This document shows, one piece after another, positions 11,827 through 24,800 of a DNA stretch of 64,000 bases. The position numbers were made by a program, and so were the translations under genes. The DNA is from Candidula unifasciata (lineage: Eukaryota; Mollusca; Gastropoda; Stylommatophora; Geomitridae): NCBI GenBank assembly GCA_905116865.2, contig CAJHNH020002668.1, positions 1,261,211 to 1,325,210 on the forward strand, in the 5' to 3' direction. The stretch's first letter is position 1, and each line of letters opens with the position of its first letter. The notes beneath the pieces are model-generated. The model had not been told where the DNA came from. It made no database searches and worked only from the letters and a program-made list of their open reading frames with translations.

Positions 11827-12064
11827 ATAAGCATTCCCCAGGCCAGTCCTCAAGAGAAGGCAAGACAGAACATGAGCATTCCCCAGGCCAGTCCTCAAGA
11901 GAAGACAGGACAGAACATGAGCATTCCCCAGGCCAGTCCTCAAGAGAAGACAGGACAGAACATGAGCATTCCCCAGGCCAGTCCTCAAGAGAAGACAGGA
12001 CAGAACATGAGCATTCCCCAGGCCAGTCCTCAAAAGAAGAAATGACATAACATGAGCATTCCCC
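11827..12064. repeat. 45-bp minisatellite, about 5.3 units
   Basis: Units of 45 bp (CATGAGCATTCCCCAGGCC then GTCCTCAAGAGAAGACAGG) with few substitutions. Because 45 is a multiple of 3, minus-strand frames stay open and read as 15-residue repeats (EDWPGECSCSVL). I see no start context, domain or neighbouring exon that argues for a real protein. It lies about 1.1 kb beyond the LRR1 stop codon. Confidence 0.93.
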
Positions 12065-12384
12065 ACCATTTAAGGAGGCTTCCTTAAACTGTAGAGCCAA
12101 CATTTGGTGTTCTGGTACTGGGCTCATCCAAGGAATGGTCACCTCCTGCTTATAACTGTTTAATCTAACTTCTGTACACTCAGCCTCTCATTCATCATGG
12201 GCTACACCTTTAGAAGGACAACTTAATTCCAGTGAGGGTGCACACCAACAGACCTTTTTCAAAGCATGGAGGGAGAATATGAGACAAATTTGTTCTATTT
12301 CTTTAAAAAAAGGTATGTTATTTAACGTAGCTATATCATAGTTTTCCTAATTTACCTTAGCTCACAGGTGGACACAGCCTTGAG

Positions 12385-12520
12385 TGGGTACCAGGTGCAG
12401 TCCTGGGAAGTAAAGGTGGCTGGCATGATGCTGACCACATCAAGTGCCGACTGGTCTATAAAATATAGGTCTAGCCCTATATGCCCAATAGGCCTGAAAG
12501 CGTGAAAAAGAGTCCTTTTA
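12385..12520 (+). mobile_element. SINE B fragment (central/3' part)
   Basis: GGGTACCAGGTGCAGTCCTGG, AAGTAAAGGTGGCTGG, CATGATGCTGACCACATCA, CCCTATATGCCC and AAAGAGTCCTTT follow in the family B order. This copy gives the clearest match to the 29-bp satellite unit: its reverse complement contains TGATGTGGTCAGCATCATG. Confidence 0.8.
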
Positions 12521-12662
12521 TATCATCATTAGTGTTAGTGCATGCTGATGAAGGCTCTTCACCACAACTTCTGATCTGTCTGTCATTAGTGTTTTACTGG
12601 GAAGCTGATCAGCTCTACCTCTTCCACTACATTCTACAATTTATTCAGTCTTCCCCGAAAGG

Positions 12663-13140
12663 AACAGCAGCTGGCTGATTGGTTAAGAATGCTAGGTTCT
12701 CATTCAAAAACCCAGATTTAAATCTTCGGTTCCATGTGTGGGTTCTGGGGAAAACAAGAATAGACCCACTGCCTACCCAAAAGCATGTCATAAGAGTCGA
12801 CTAATTGGGAGCTTCCTTCACAGTCAAAGTGCATCTGCCTGAGAGGCAAGGAACCAGCAGTCTGCTTACAAATGAGTCAGATCTGTAAAACAGATCACAC
12901 GCAACACTCAGGTTCTGGAACAGGACTGCAGTCCCGAAGTGGATGAACAACCAGAACTTTCTGCCAGAGTTTACAGCTGATGAACACAAAGAAGAAGAAG
13001 CAGTCTTCAGTTGGGTCATGGATTTTGTTGTTGCGAGGGACACAAATAAAATCGTAACCTGCAGTCTATGGTGGCTATACTAGTATATGACCCTAAATCC
13101 TCAGTGTCAAGACCAGCTTGTCTTCTACCTTCTACCACCC
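12663..13140 (+). mobile_element. tRNA-derived SINE D, split by a SINE A
   Basis: The left part (12663-12731) has a TTGGTTAAG-type A box and an AGATTTAAATC-type B box. The right part (13001-13140) continues with CTGCAGTCTATGG and CCCTAAATCCTCAG. A second D copy at 58556-58745 has the same order uninterrupted, which supports joining the two halves. Confidence 0.75.
12732..13000 (+). mobile_element. SINE A, full length, nested in SINE D
   Basis: Starts CCATGTGTGGG and ends AACACAAAGAAGAAGAAG. It is flanked by TCTTCGGTT (12723-12731) and TCTTCAGTT (13004-13012), a target duplication with one mismatch. It lies about 190 bp past the LRR1 stop codon and may be in the LRR1 3' UTR. Confidence 0.93.
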
Positions 13141-13194
13141 TGTAAAACCAGGCATTAACAACTAGTCGTTTAAATTTGTATCTTCACGCTTCAT

Positions 13195-13399
13195 TCACAG
13201 TCTTAAAATACAAGTTCTGGAGCAAAAGTTGACCAAATACGGGGCCTGTTGTTCATTATACAGCACGTTAGAGGCCACCATCATCCAGACAATCTGCGTA
13301 CTCTTTGCTTCAAAACAGGGCTTCCCACACAAACAAAAGCGAGCTGTCTTCAGATAACTTATGGAATACCAGTCAAGATCCTCGGCTGAGTATGGGACC
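13195..13399 (-). CDS. LRR1: LRR1 coding exon 6 (last)
   Basis: Acceptor TTTCATTTCAG at 13400-13410; stop TGA at 13195-13197. Encodes residues 337-403 and completes Arg336. It carries CLCGKPC and CSRTC, which match the conserved cysteine pattern at the end of the family and could bind zinc. The start of the exon (VPYSAEDLDW) corresponds to the CUL2-box region. Confidence 0.9.
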
Positions 13400-16300
13400 C
13401 TGAAATGAAATCAAAATAGTTTTATTATTTACTGTTGTTAGTCATTAGTCACGGTTCCAAAATTACTGCAGACGGGTCCTCCCATAACTGCTTCGCTACG
13501 GTGCCAGTGCAAATTACATGAAATGTCCTATGTCAAATGGCTGAAGAATGATGTTGAATGTTGAATCAAGAATCGACATCACAGCACTCAGGACACTCCC
13601 ATAAGTGCTCAGTCCCCATCTTCAACAGCAAGCAAAGAGTTTCTATTCCTATGCTACCAGAAACCGTCTGCTTTTATATCCGTCTCATCCATCCCCTGAG
13701 TGCTCAGTGTTGGCCAGATCTCCTGCTAACTCCTCCCAGGGCCATTCTCCTTAGACCATAATGATCTATCTGCACCTCTGCACTGTTCACTCGCTCCCAA
13801 AAAGCCCTCACAATATCTAACTTGTCATACATCTATTCACCACCAAGTGGTGCAGAGCCAGCCAGTCTATCTGCCTGCTCATTTCCCAACACACCGGCAC
13901 AATGTAATGGTTGTAACTGTCGCTTACACATTTGACTGCCAAAAAAAAAAATGCATTAACTTACTATTTACTATAACAGTTTACTATTCATTACAAATAC
14001 ACCACTCAGTTTATGTCTCAGCGAGCAGGTAAAACTTGCTAAGAGTATTAACATAGCATAAACAACGCTCGCTGCATGCTGACGGTGCTCATGCAGAAAA
14101 TGTTATGTGCGAAAACTACAAATTACTAGTACTTCGATGCTAACTGCGCAGCATACTCTCAACGGCAAAGCGACAAAGAGAAAAATTTCAAGATGATACC
14201 CTCACCAATGTAATCGTTACCTTATAAAATTTACACAGGCGTATTCATAATGCCCTGCAACTGACAACATCCTGTAAAGCAGGGGTTCTCAACCTGTGGG
14301 TCGCGAATCCTTTAGGGGTCAAACAACCCTTTCATAGGGGTCGCCTAAGACCATAGGAAAACACATAGTCACTGAAGTTATGAAGTAGCAACGAATACAA
14401 TTTTATGGATTTGGGGAGCCACAACCTGAGGAACTGTATTAAAGGGTCAAGGCATAAGGAAAGTTGAGAGCCACTGCTGTAAAGAATATGCAACTAATTA
14501 CTATTTTTAAAATACCTGTATTTGACAACACTTCTCGCTGCAAGCTCTGCTAATGTAGGGACGGGTAAAACAGGGTTCAGTTGTCTAGCCACAGTTCTTT
14601 CATCTGGAAATGGATTACTGCTGAAATCTATTGCATTGTACCATTTGGATAGCATAGTGCCAGGCAAGAACTCCAGGAGGTTGTTTGAAAGGTAAACATC
14701 GCGTAGAGTCTTCATGAAGCCCAGTGACTCCGGAATATGCCTGAGCTGATTATGACTGATGTTCAACGAATGAAGTGACTTCAACTGTGGATGAAGAAAA
14801 TGAAGAGGATTTGACTCTAAACAAAATTGTTTCTCTTGGCGCGCACACACACAAAGAAATACTACAGGAATATTAAACATCCTAATCTGCAGTCTATAGT
14901 GAAAGTGCCCTAAAACAGTCCAAAGTGACAGCACTAGCCATATTTCTCTAAAGCCGTCCAAAGTGACAGCAATAGCCATATTTCCCTAAAGCAGCCCAAA
15001 GTGACAGCACTAGCCATATTTCCCTAAAGCTGCCCAAAGTGACAGCACTAGCCATGTGGCCCTAAAACAGTCCAAAGTGACAGCACTAGCCATATTTCTC
15101 TAAAGCCGTCCAAAGTGACAGCACTAGCCATATTTCCCTAAAGCTGCCCAAAGTGACAGCACTAGCCATATTTCACTAAAACAGTCTAAAGTGACAGCAC
15201 TAGCCATATGACCCTAAAACAGTCCAAAGTGACAGCACTAGCCATGTGGCCCTAAAGCAGTCCATTGTGACAGCACTAGCCATGTGGCCCTCAAGCAGTC
15301 AACGGCGACAGCCCTAGCCATGTGGCCCTAAATCCTCAGGCTCACGACTACCCTGTCTACACCACCCAAAAAAGTGGTCAGTGCAGACAGCAGTGATAAA
15401 GAAATGAAAACAGGGGTGACAGTGTCCAAGCTGGTTGAAAAGAATTTTTTTTCTTAAAATTAGTGCTGGTAGTCAGGTCTATCTACAGCCTTATGTTTCA
15501 TGTACTTTTAATAATTTCTAGCACAGATGATCTTCGAAGCAATGATGAAAAAACTGTAAAGCATCTTTTCTCTGCTGCTTTTCCCCTCCAACTTTCTCAC
15601 CTTCACAGTGTTCTCTAGTTTTCTCCTTCTCATGACATGACTTGATAAAAAAATCAATCCTCATCGTGTCATTAATTAATTCCGAAAAAACTGATGGCTT
15701 ACCTTCACAATATCAGCTGGTATGCTAGTTATCTCATTATTCTTCAGATCAAGATTGACCAGGCATTTACTAATGGAGCTATTGATCAGGCTTACTGGAA
15801 AAGTAGTCAGTTTATTTTGGGCTAAGTTTAAAGTATGGAGATTTGTCAGTTGGCACAGGGTCTCTGGTACTGAAGACAGACAGTTGCAGCTCATGTCCAG
15901 CAGTCTGAGTTCTTGTAGGGCTGAGATCTGTGCACTCATCTTCTTGAGTGAACAGTTTTTTATCTGTAAGGAGAAGTAAATACAAACAGAAGTCATCTCC
16001 AGGTAAACTTTGCTACAACCGAGTGTGGCAGTGTGGTGTTTAACTCTATAAATACTATGTAATTCATCCTATGTTACTTGGTTATGTTATGCTGTTTAAA
16101 AAAAGGAGTTAACTGCATATGCTTTTAAAAATGTTGCAAACCAACCCTTGAATTTGTTGGCTGCTTGTAGTTTTGCTAGACAATTTTACATTCAGTAGTT
16201 TACCAGCAAACTACTGGACGTAAATTTGCCTAGAGAAACCACACAACAGCCAGGTGCTGCTGGGGTTGATTCTGCAATGTCCTGTAAAGGATAAGCAACT

Positions 16301-18829
16301 AACCTAGTTTACCAATGTTTCTCAACACCAACTCAGAATCAATGCCTAACCGACAGCTGCCAAATAGATCACAGCTGAATCCAATAAGGTATTTCAGGGT
16401 TATGAGCTGCACTTGCATCACTTAAGCTTAATCTCTTCTGTTATATTAATTAATGTTATCCCAGCAGTTGGCGTAACATATGCTGACCCATTATTATGTT
16501 ATTTTAACTCACAAAGACCCACAATCTCTTATTCTAAGTGAACATTGAGTTAACCTATGTGTCGACTTCTCCCTACCCAAGAAATGGTTGACACATTCCA
16601 TTTCTAGGGACGGTTTTTATCCAGTTTGCTCTCTAGACAGTTGCTGTCCCCTGCTGATGAAATTCTGTCTTCCCGAGTGGGTCACCGCGTTCAAAACATT
16701 GCGAAGATAGCGTGGTCGAGGCTGCCAAAACTATCGGTTATTATCCCACCCCGACATAGCACAACCACAATACATGCTTCTACCATGAAATACACACATT
16801 GTCCTTCGTTGCAAATGCTCACAAAATAGCGATCTGCGATGAGGGAACAAAACAATCCGAGAGAAATCACAACCAGCGGAAAAAAACACCACTGCTTTTC
16901 CCCATTTTGAAAACAGAAGTCAAGAAGAATAACTTATTCTAAAAAATAACAAACCATGCAATTAAAAAGTTGCAACTGTTTGGGACTGTAAGAGTTCAGG
17001 AAAAAATCCTTTACAAATAACTGGCGCACTGTGGCATATGGTGCTACATCCATAGTTTTATGGACCACTCAGTACAAGGTGAGTGTTGTAGTCAATCTTT
17101 TACAGTAAACAACCCAAAGAATCCCCTAAGATTTCACAGCTGTGGTTCTATATAAGAACGCTTACTATTCCTTGGACATCCAAAACAAGTCAGAAAGGTG
17201 CCAACATGTTGCAAAAGTCTCAGTGGCGAAGAAGTCAAGCTGTTTTGCCTTGCACTTTGAAGCAATATGAATAATGCTTTAAATACCTTGGACAGCCAAA
17301 AAGAGCAACCAAGAGGTTTTGAAAGAAGTGGTAGCCCGAAGACATCTTATCATAGACATCAGAAGGAGACAGACATCATTTTTTAGCCACGTCATGAGAA
17401 GAGGGAAAATTGAACCACTGAAAATATATGTGGAAGGAGGCACAGAGGAAGACAACGAGAGAAGATTCTTGACTTGACAGTCTTGTTGAATGGCATGGAG
17501 ATGTGCCAGCACACGAACTGATACATACTGCAGGAGATCACAGACAGAGGAAAGACATTATCGCCTATGTCAGTCGGCAAGGCACCTGATGATCATAAAG
17601 TGTGGGAGTTGATGTTACACATTTCTTTCATTGCCTAATACCATAAACAAACTGAAGGACGTCATGTGAAGGGAGATAGCGGCTATCCCAGCAAAACTAT
17701 GCTGAACAAGGCTGTTAGAGCCAAAGAATGTTCTCCTCAAGGTGGTAACCATCTCAGAATTGTAATCTTCAAACACTGAATACAGTGCAAAACTCCCTTC
17801 CTTTAGCAGGTTTTCCATATTTTTGGTAGGGGGGCTGTATGGTCTCGAGGCATGGTGTCCGCCTCGAGCGCTAGCGGTTCCGGTTTCAATCCCTGGTAAG
17901 GGCTGGGATTTTTTCATGTGAACTTGGACTTCTAGTAATTCCCCCTGGTATCTGGGTAGTGAGATCGGACACCCGTGTGTATTGTTGCGCACGTAAAAAA
18001 ATCCTTTGGCAGTTGGAAATCAAAAAGAGTAGCCTAACAGTGCTGACCAGGCAAAATTTTGAGTTAAAATCTACCCAAAGTATTTTAGGATCCTCGCTAG
18101 TGCTACAAAGCATGTGCACTGTGCTGAGCTTCTTCGGACTCAGACTTAAGTTAGAAGAAGAACGGAGCACTTATGGGTTACTACCTGTATGCTATGATGT
18201 TGATCCATTGTTCAAACCCTCAAAAACCATATATTTGGTAACAAATGTTGCTTCCTACATGCTTCACATATGCATTTGAAATGTTTCTCATCAATATAGC
18301 CTACCCTATACTACAGACAAATTAGAAAAATGACATTTACAGTAAATTGGAGCAAACCGGAAGTGTCTGTTTTGCATCTTCCCAGAGCAAAAGGGTCAAT
18401 TACCTAAACACTCCTATCTTTTTGACTTTCATCTTGCAGTCATGAAATTACCTAAACACTCCTATCTACTTGACTTTCATCATGCAGTCATGCTAATCAC
18501 TTATCACTTGCAAACTAACAGTCTAACAGAGAGGACAGCAAATCACTTACTATTAACTGTTGTAATGATTTAGGAAATGTCATAGGGTACTCTGAGGGCT
18601 TTTCAACCTTCAGAGAGGTGACTGGTTTCTCAATCTCTCTGCCTGATGCAGGAACTAGTATACTCAAAGAATCTGCTGGAAAATCTTTGCCCTGACAGGC
18701 CAGTCTCAGCAATTTCATAAATGCCATCAGTCGCACGGGATCTGCCTAGAACAGAATTATAGATATTAAACATGTAGCAAGTTTTAAAATGTATTGGTGT
18801 TACTCTTCCGGTAGTGTTAATAAAGCAGG

Positions 18830-18865
<36 letters not shown>

Positions 18866-21800
18866 ATGCTGCACAGTCAATATATGGTCTGTACAAAACT
18901 GATCAGGCTGTGTGTTATGAAGAAGAGGAGATTCATTTCCCGACCTTCATTGGTATGGCCATGGAGTGTGATTCTAATGCATCCCTACCGTTAAATGGAA
19001 CATTATTATCCTGTAGGCCGGAAAGGTGCCAATATGTTGCAAGTTACACTGTACTCTTTGTTTGAGCCTGAGGTTCAGCACATCCAATTTCAAAAAGGAT
19101 ATTTGTGTGTTTGCTTTTTCTAGTCTAGCCACAGTGGCTTGATACTTGCCTGGTGGCACTAAAGTATCAACAATGAAGTGATTTTGTTTACTAGCAATAA
19201 TAAGCAACTACTGCAGATTTCACCAGCGATCCTGAAACTAATCTAAACTAATCAACAGCTTTTATTTAATTCTTTCTGTCTTGTTAAGGAAAAAGGTTGA
19301 AAAAAAAAAAGGAAAATGGGGGGGGGGGGGGGGGGGGGGGAGGCATTGAAGTGCCACATAATTTTTTTTAAAAACTGTTGCTTCTTCTTTGCGTTCACTA
19401 GCTGTAAACTCTGGTGGACAATTTGGGCTGTTTATCCAATTCTGGACGGTGTTCCTTTTACAGAACTTGATTGTGGCATGTTTATCCATTTTACAGACCT
19501 GACTCACGTATATGCAGACTGCTGGTTCCTTGCCTCTTAGGCAGATGCACTGTGACTTCGAAGGAAGCTCCCAATTAGTCGACTCTTACGACATGCTTTT
19601 GCGGAGGCAGTGGGTCTATTCTTGTTTTCTCCCATAATACAGCCCTTGAACCCACACGGGAAACCTGTTGCTTAATGATTGAAGGCAATATTTCAGTTTA
19701 AAAAAAAAAACATTTAAAGCCCTAACATTAAAGTAAAATGTAATTAACACTAAATGTTTATAAATTAAACAAAATGTAAAAATCTCAAAATGTGTGCAGT
19801 AAAAAACAAATTGCTATAAAAATATTTAAAAAATACCAAGCTTCTTCTTTCTCAGCAATCAATGTGTGCAGTTAATGTATTCCAACATGGATCACAAATA
19901 GAACAGTGCATGTCAGATCTTCACTGGAGGTCACTTGTTGTCAAATATCACTCCTATAAGCTAGATTTTCTGGCTCTGTCTGGCATAAGCTCACCAGTCG
20001 TGTGATACGTGCTCTGGAGGTTTACTTTGATGCATGACAATCATATATAGCAGAGTCAGCGAGACGCATGCAGTGTATGTGTGCTCTAAGTTTATCAAGT
20101 CCCACTGTGAGTCGGAAAATTCTGGCCTGTGCATTTCTGTTAAGCTTGTTTATGCTGTCAGGCTTGTTTACGCTGTCAAGCTTGTTTATGCTGTCAGGCT
20201 CTGGTCAGTAATTTGTGTTTTCTTCTCTCTAGCTCATCTCTGTATAGTTTTGTCTGTCTTAGGTGTGTCTTTGCCCTTTTTTAAAGATTTGAGGCTTTGA
20301 AAATGGGGGGATGGGGGCTGCATGAATTTCCCAGCAGCCGTTGTTAGCCTATCTGTTTTTTTTATATCCAGGGATATCAATAGAATCATGTCCTTCTTCT
20401 TTTGACTTCCTTTGTCCTTAAATGGATGGTTAGCATGATGTGTTGTGATCTACAGTTAGACTGAAAACATGTGCCTTGCAGGCCAACACATCTGATCTGA
20501 TTTCAGCAAACTTCACCTTTTGCAACACACCTTTTCTGTGTGGACTGTAGGGCACCACTGTGGGGAAATCAAGTACAAAACCACTGTCTACTAAAAAGCA
20601 TATAGTAAGAGTCAACTTATTAGGAGCTTCCTTAAAGTCGGAGTGCTTCTGCCTGAGAGGCAAGGAACCGACAGTCTGCATACACATGAGTCAGATCTGT
20701 AAAATGGACGTGCATGCAACACTCAAATTTTATCAGATAAAGCACAGAGCTACTTACCTTACTAAAAGATATGTCATCTGCTGGGTTCAAAAAGCTCACT
20801 GTAGCTTTTCCTTCACGTATGAACCTTCCAAATATCTGTGCCACATTACTATGAAGCTGAAAGAAGCATATACAAACTTACATATACAAACTTTCACAGA
20901 CAAATAAGTAATTTTATATGTTAGTTAATTAGTTAGGCAACAGATCAGCCTCATTGCACATGAAACCATTCAGTTTATAAGTGATCGTATCTCCCTCCAC
21001 AGAAAATCCCACAGAATGTAGCAGCTGATGACACCACTTATGTGATGGTTTCTTCTTCTTCTCTGGCTTCCTGCATAGTGCTCTTGTCTGACCACACCCC
21101 TTTCAACTTGCCGGTTTGCAGTCTGATCATGGTTGCAGATGCAACCATTACTTGGTTCTTGCCAACATCTTACTTTTTGCAGAGCATTAAGAATATATGA
21201 TATACATACAAATAAACAAACACAAAAATAACTGCAACCATAATGTACATAGTGAGTCAGAAATGTCAAACTAAACATGTTTAATCATTTGAAAGTATTA
21301 TGGTTATGTAAATGAGTCAACTGGAAAGGCAATTCTTCAAGCTAACAGGATCGTAGTTCTATAACAGTTTGTTACTGGGTCACCAGTTGCTGCTGACTGT
21401 CTGATAAGTTCTCGCTACTTATGTCAGTCAGATGCAATAGACTGTTTTGTTTGCATGTTTGAAGCCTGTCCCGTTAGCCAAGTTCATCCAGATCTTTCTT
21501 GGTCTGCCTTTTATTATCATTTCTATTGAGCCCTGGAGTGTAGTTTTGGAGATGCAGGTAAATTTTATTACATGACCATACCAGAGCATTCCCTGTATTT
21601 GTAATGTCATTTTCTGTCTTTTCAAACAAACGATACTCAACAATACTTCTTCTTCTTTTCTCTACTCCTAAAATGCATCATGGCTTCACAACAGGAAGCG
21701 ATCTCTGGAACGGACCCTTCTGTTTGCTTTGTATAAAGTAAATTTTAGACATGAGGTGATTAAGATAAGTTTGGATAGAGCTGGCTAATGTAACACATTT

Positions 21801-24800
21801 ATGTTTTAGAAGGATGAAAGATCAGTAAAGTGTCTACACAGCAGGCAAGGGAAACATCCACTTGTGAACCACACATGGCTCATGAAATCATCTGGTCTGA
21901 CCCCATCAAGGCAATAAAGATTTCTGACCAAATATAGCAAACTTATGTTTTAGATGATAATTCTGTGAATATCCAAGCAGTGTTTGCCAGAAAAACAAGT
22001 CCACCCCTACTTTAGAGTGAGTAAGAAACCCATGGCCAGTTGTTCTGGCACTGAAATTTGGTTTCCAAATATATTTCAAAACTGTTTCTTTCAGCAAAAC
22101 TCGAAACAATGTGTGAGAAAATCAGCCCAGTCCACTGCTTATCCTCTTTCAACAAAAATAACCTTCCCAGACTCTTTAATATGCACATTAACTCCTTCAG
22201 TACCAAGCAGAGATGCCTTATTGAATGATTCTGTATGCGTTACCGTCAGTAAATGTTTTTTAGATCGAGAGAGGTTTAAAAACAACAGAAGGGGTAAAAC
22301 AAGAGCTCAAGTAACAGGTGAAACAGCTATTGAGTGGCAAGCATAGCTCCAGAGGCCCCGATTAGTTGGCGTCCTTTGGATATTTTCTCTAGGTCATGCT
22401 GGTGAGTTGGGAAATGAGCAGGCAGATAGACTGGCCAGTTCTGCACCACTTGGTGGTTAACTGATGTATGAAAAGCTAGAAATTGTAAGGGTCCTTTGAG
22501 AACGAGTGAACAGTGAGAAGGTACAAATAGATCATTACAGTCTGAGAAGAATGGTATTGCTGGGAGTTGGGGAGTTACCAGGGGGTGTGGCCAATGCTTA
22601 ACACTCGAGGGAAAAGTACTATCAGAATTGAAACTCTTTGCTTGCTGTTGAAATGGGGATGGAGCGCTTATGGGAGTGTCTTGAGTGCTGTGATGTTGAT
22701 TCTTAATTCAACATTTGGAATAGCTATTATAAAAGCTAGATTGGCGAACACAGTGTTTAGAAGACTGCTACACTGAGGAACAGAGTGGTCAGAAGACTGC
22801 TACACTGAGGAACAGAGTGGTCAGAAGACTGCTACACTGAGGAACAGAGGGGTCAGAAGACTGCTACACTGAGGAACAGAGTGGTCAGAAGACTGCTACA
22901 CTGAGGAACAGAGGGGTCAGAAGACTGCTACACTGAGGAACAGAGTGGTCAGAAAACTGCTACACTGAGGAACAGAGTGGTCAGAAGACTGCTACACTGA
23001 GGAACAGAGTGGTCAGAAGACTGCTACACTGGGGAACAGAGGGGTCAGAAGACTGCTACAATGAGGAACAGAGTGGTCAGAAGACTGCTGCACTGGGAAA
23101 CAGAGTGTTCAGAAACTGTGTTGAGTGCTGAGCTAAGACTGAAATCACAGCATCTGGGATGTTCCATAAGTGCTTTGTCCACATCTTCAGCAGCCAGCTA
23201 AGCGTTCCAATTCTGATGGTGCCAGTAGCATTCTGACTATATGTTCGTCCTGCCCTTCCTTTGAGTGCAGAATGGCTACCTGATCTCTTGGCCACTCCCA
23301 GCAGCACCACTCTCTCCAGTTTACAATTATCCACTCCCACCTCTGCACTGTTCACATGCTCCTGAGGTGCCCCAACCACATCCAGCCTGACGTGCACAAA
23401 CCGATGGCTCATTTGTGTAGAATTACCTAATCTGTCTGCCCATTCATTTCCCAAAATCTAACCAACAAATGCTAACTACAGAAGACTATAACATGTAAAA
23501 AGTAATCAATAATCACACGTTGAGTTCCTTGCTACCAAAAGAGTTAAATCTGAAGAATTACAACTACTCTGTAACAACTTCACCTCAAACAAAGGGACTC
23601 CCAGAAACCCCAGTAAAGTCCTCAATTCTAGGGGTGTTATGTGTTGGGTTGTTGTCAGCATTTATTTTGTCATCATTTTCACTGTGTGTGTGTATGTTTT
23701 TTTTTTTGGCAAAAAATTTTCTCAGTGTGTGTTTCTTTTCTGCGTGGCCTGTTTGGAAGCGGCGCTGTTACTTCCTTACTTCAACATAAATTTCCTTCAC
23801 CTGCCAGCATTGATGCATGAGAAGCAAAGCAGCGTTGCTTTTCTGTAGCAGCAAGGCATCTTGCATTCAGCCCGACAATGCTCCTAGAATCATCTCACTG
23901 ACTAAGCAACAGGTCAGCTGGAGATGCCGGCATTCAAACTGTCAGCAGGCCATTCCACTCAGAGAAGGCAATTGGCTGCAAGGCTCGCGTCTGCCTTACA
24001 TTGTTTTTGTGTACTATTGGTCTCAAGAGTTAACAAGCATTTCATTTTGCCACTTAAAATTGAGGATGTCGGCGGCAACAACTGTTGACTGGAGCAATTA
24101 CCTACTGCAGTCTTGTGCCAGCTTACTGCTGGTCAATCCTGCAGTGATTGGAGGTCACAACACTACGTTTGAGACAGATGAGAGCCTGTTCATAAGGCGC
24201 AAAAATCAGGCGGAAAGAGTTTTTTTAAATTTTTTTACACAAAAGTGGGTAACTGGTGCTGGCCTCGACACGTTCGCAACCATTCTTGCCGACACTGCTC
24301 TCTTCTGATCACGGCAACAATCCACCACCGGTAGATCAGCAGTTCAGTCAGTCAGTCAGTTGTATTCGACTACATCTCCAGATCTACTAACCATGTAAAA
24401 CTATGAATGTCAACTCGTGGGTAATCCAGCAGTATATATACATGGAGAACGTCAGTCGGTCCTTTTCAGGCCACCCCCCACCCCCACGATGACTGCACAT
24501 AGCGTTCGTTCACACAACATACATAAAGAATGTTGCACAATTATTCACACACAGACAGTTGAGCAGTTTGTAAAAACATTTTGCTTGCTCATCAGTTTTT
24601 CCACCCTGGTGCACGGAACAAAGTATGTCATAACACCCATAGAATAGTTGACTGACTGGAGATTTCAGAGTTCATTTGTTTGGGGTGAGTTAGAATTATT
24701 GTACGACAACTTGTAAACAAGAAAAGTTAGTTAAAGTGATGTTTACTCACCAAGTACTTTGTACCATTTCTATTCTTGGCAGTACACAACATCAAAAACA

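Noticed and set aside
14494..14979. Taking the whole 161-codon frame as LRR1 coding sequence
   Set aside because: Family alignment and a CCACAG acceptor place the exon start at 14784. The upstream part of the frame is intron and minisatellite.
23817..24308. A host gene of 163 residues in LRR1 intron 1
   Set aside because: The recognisable part is transposase-like, it starts after a frameshift, and it ends before the catalytic domain is complete.
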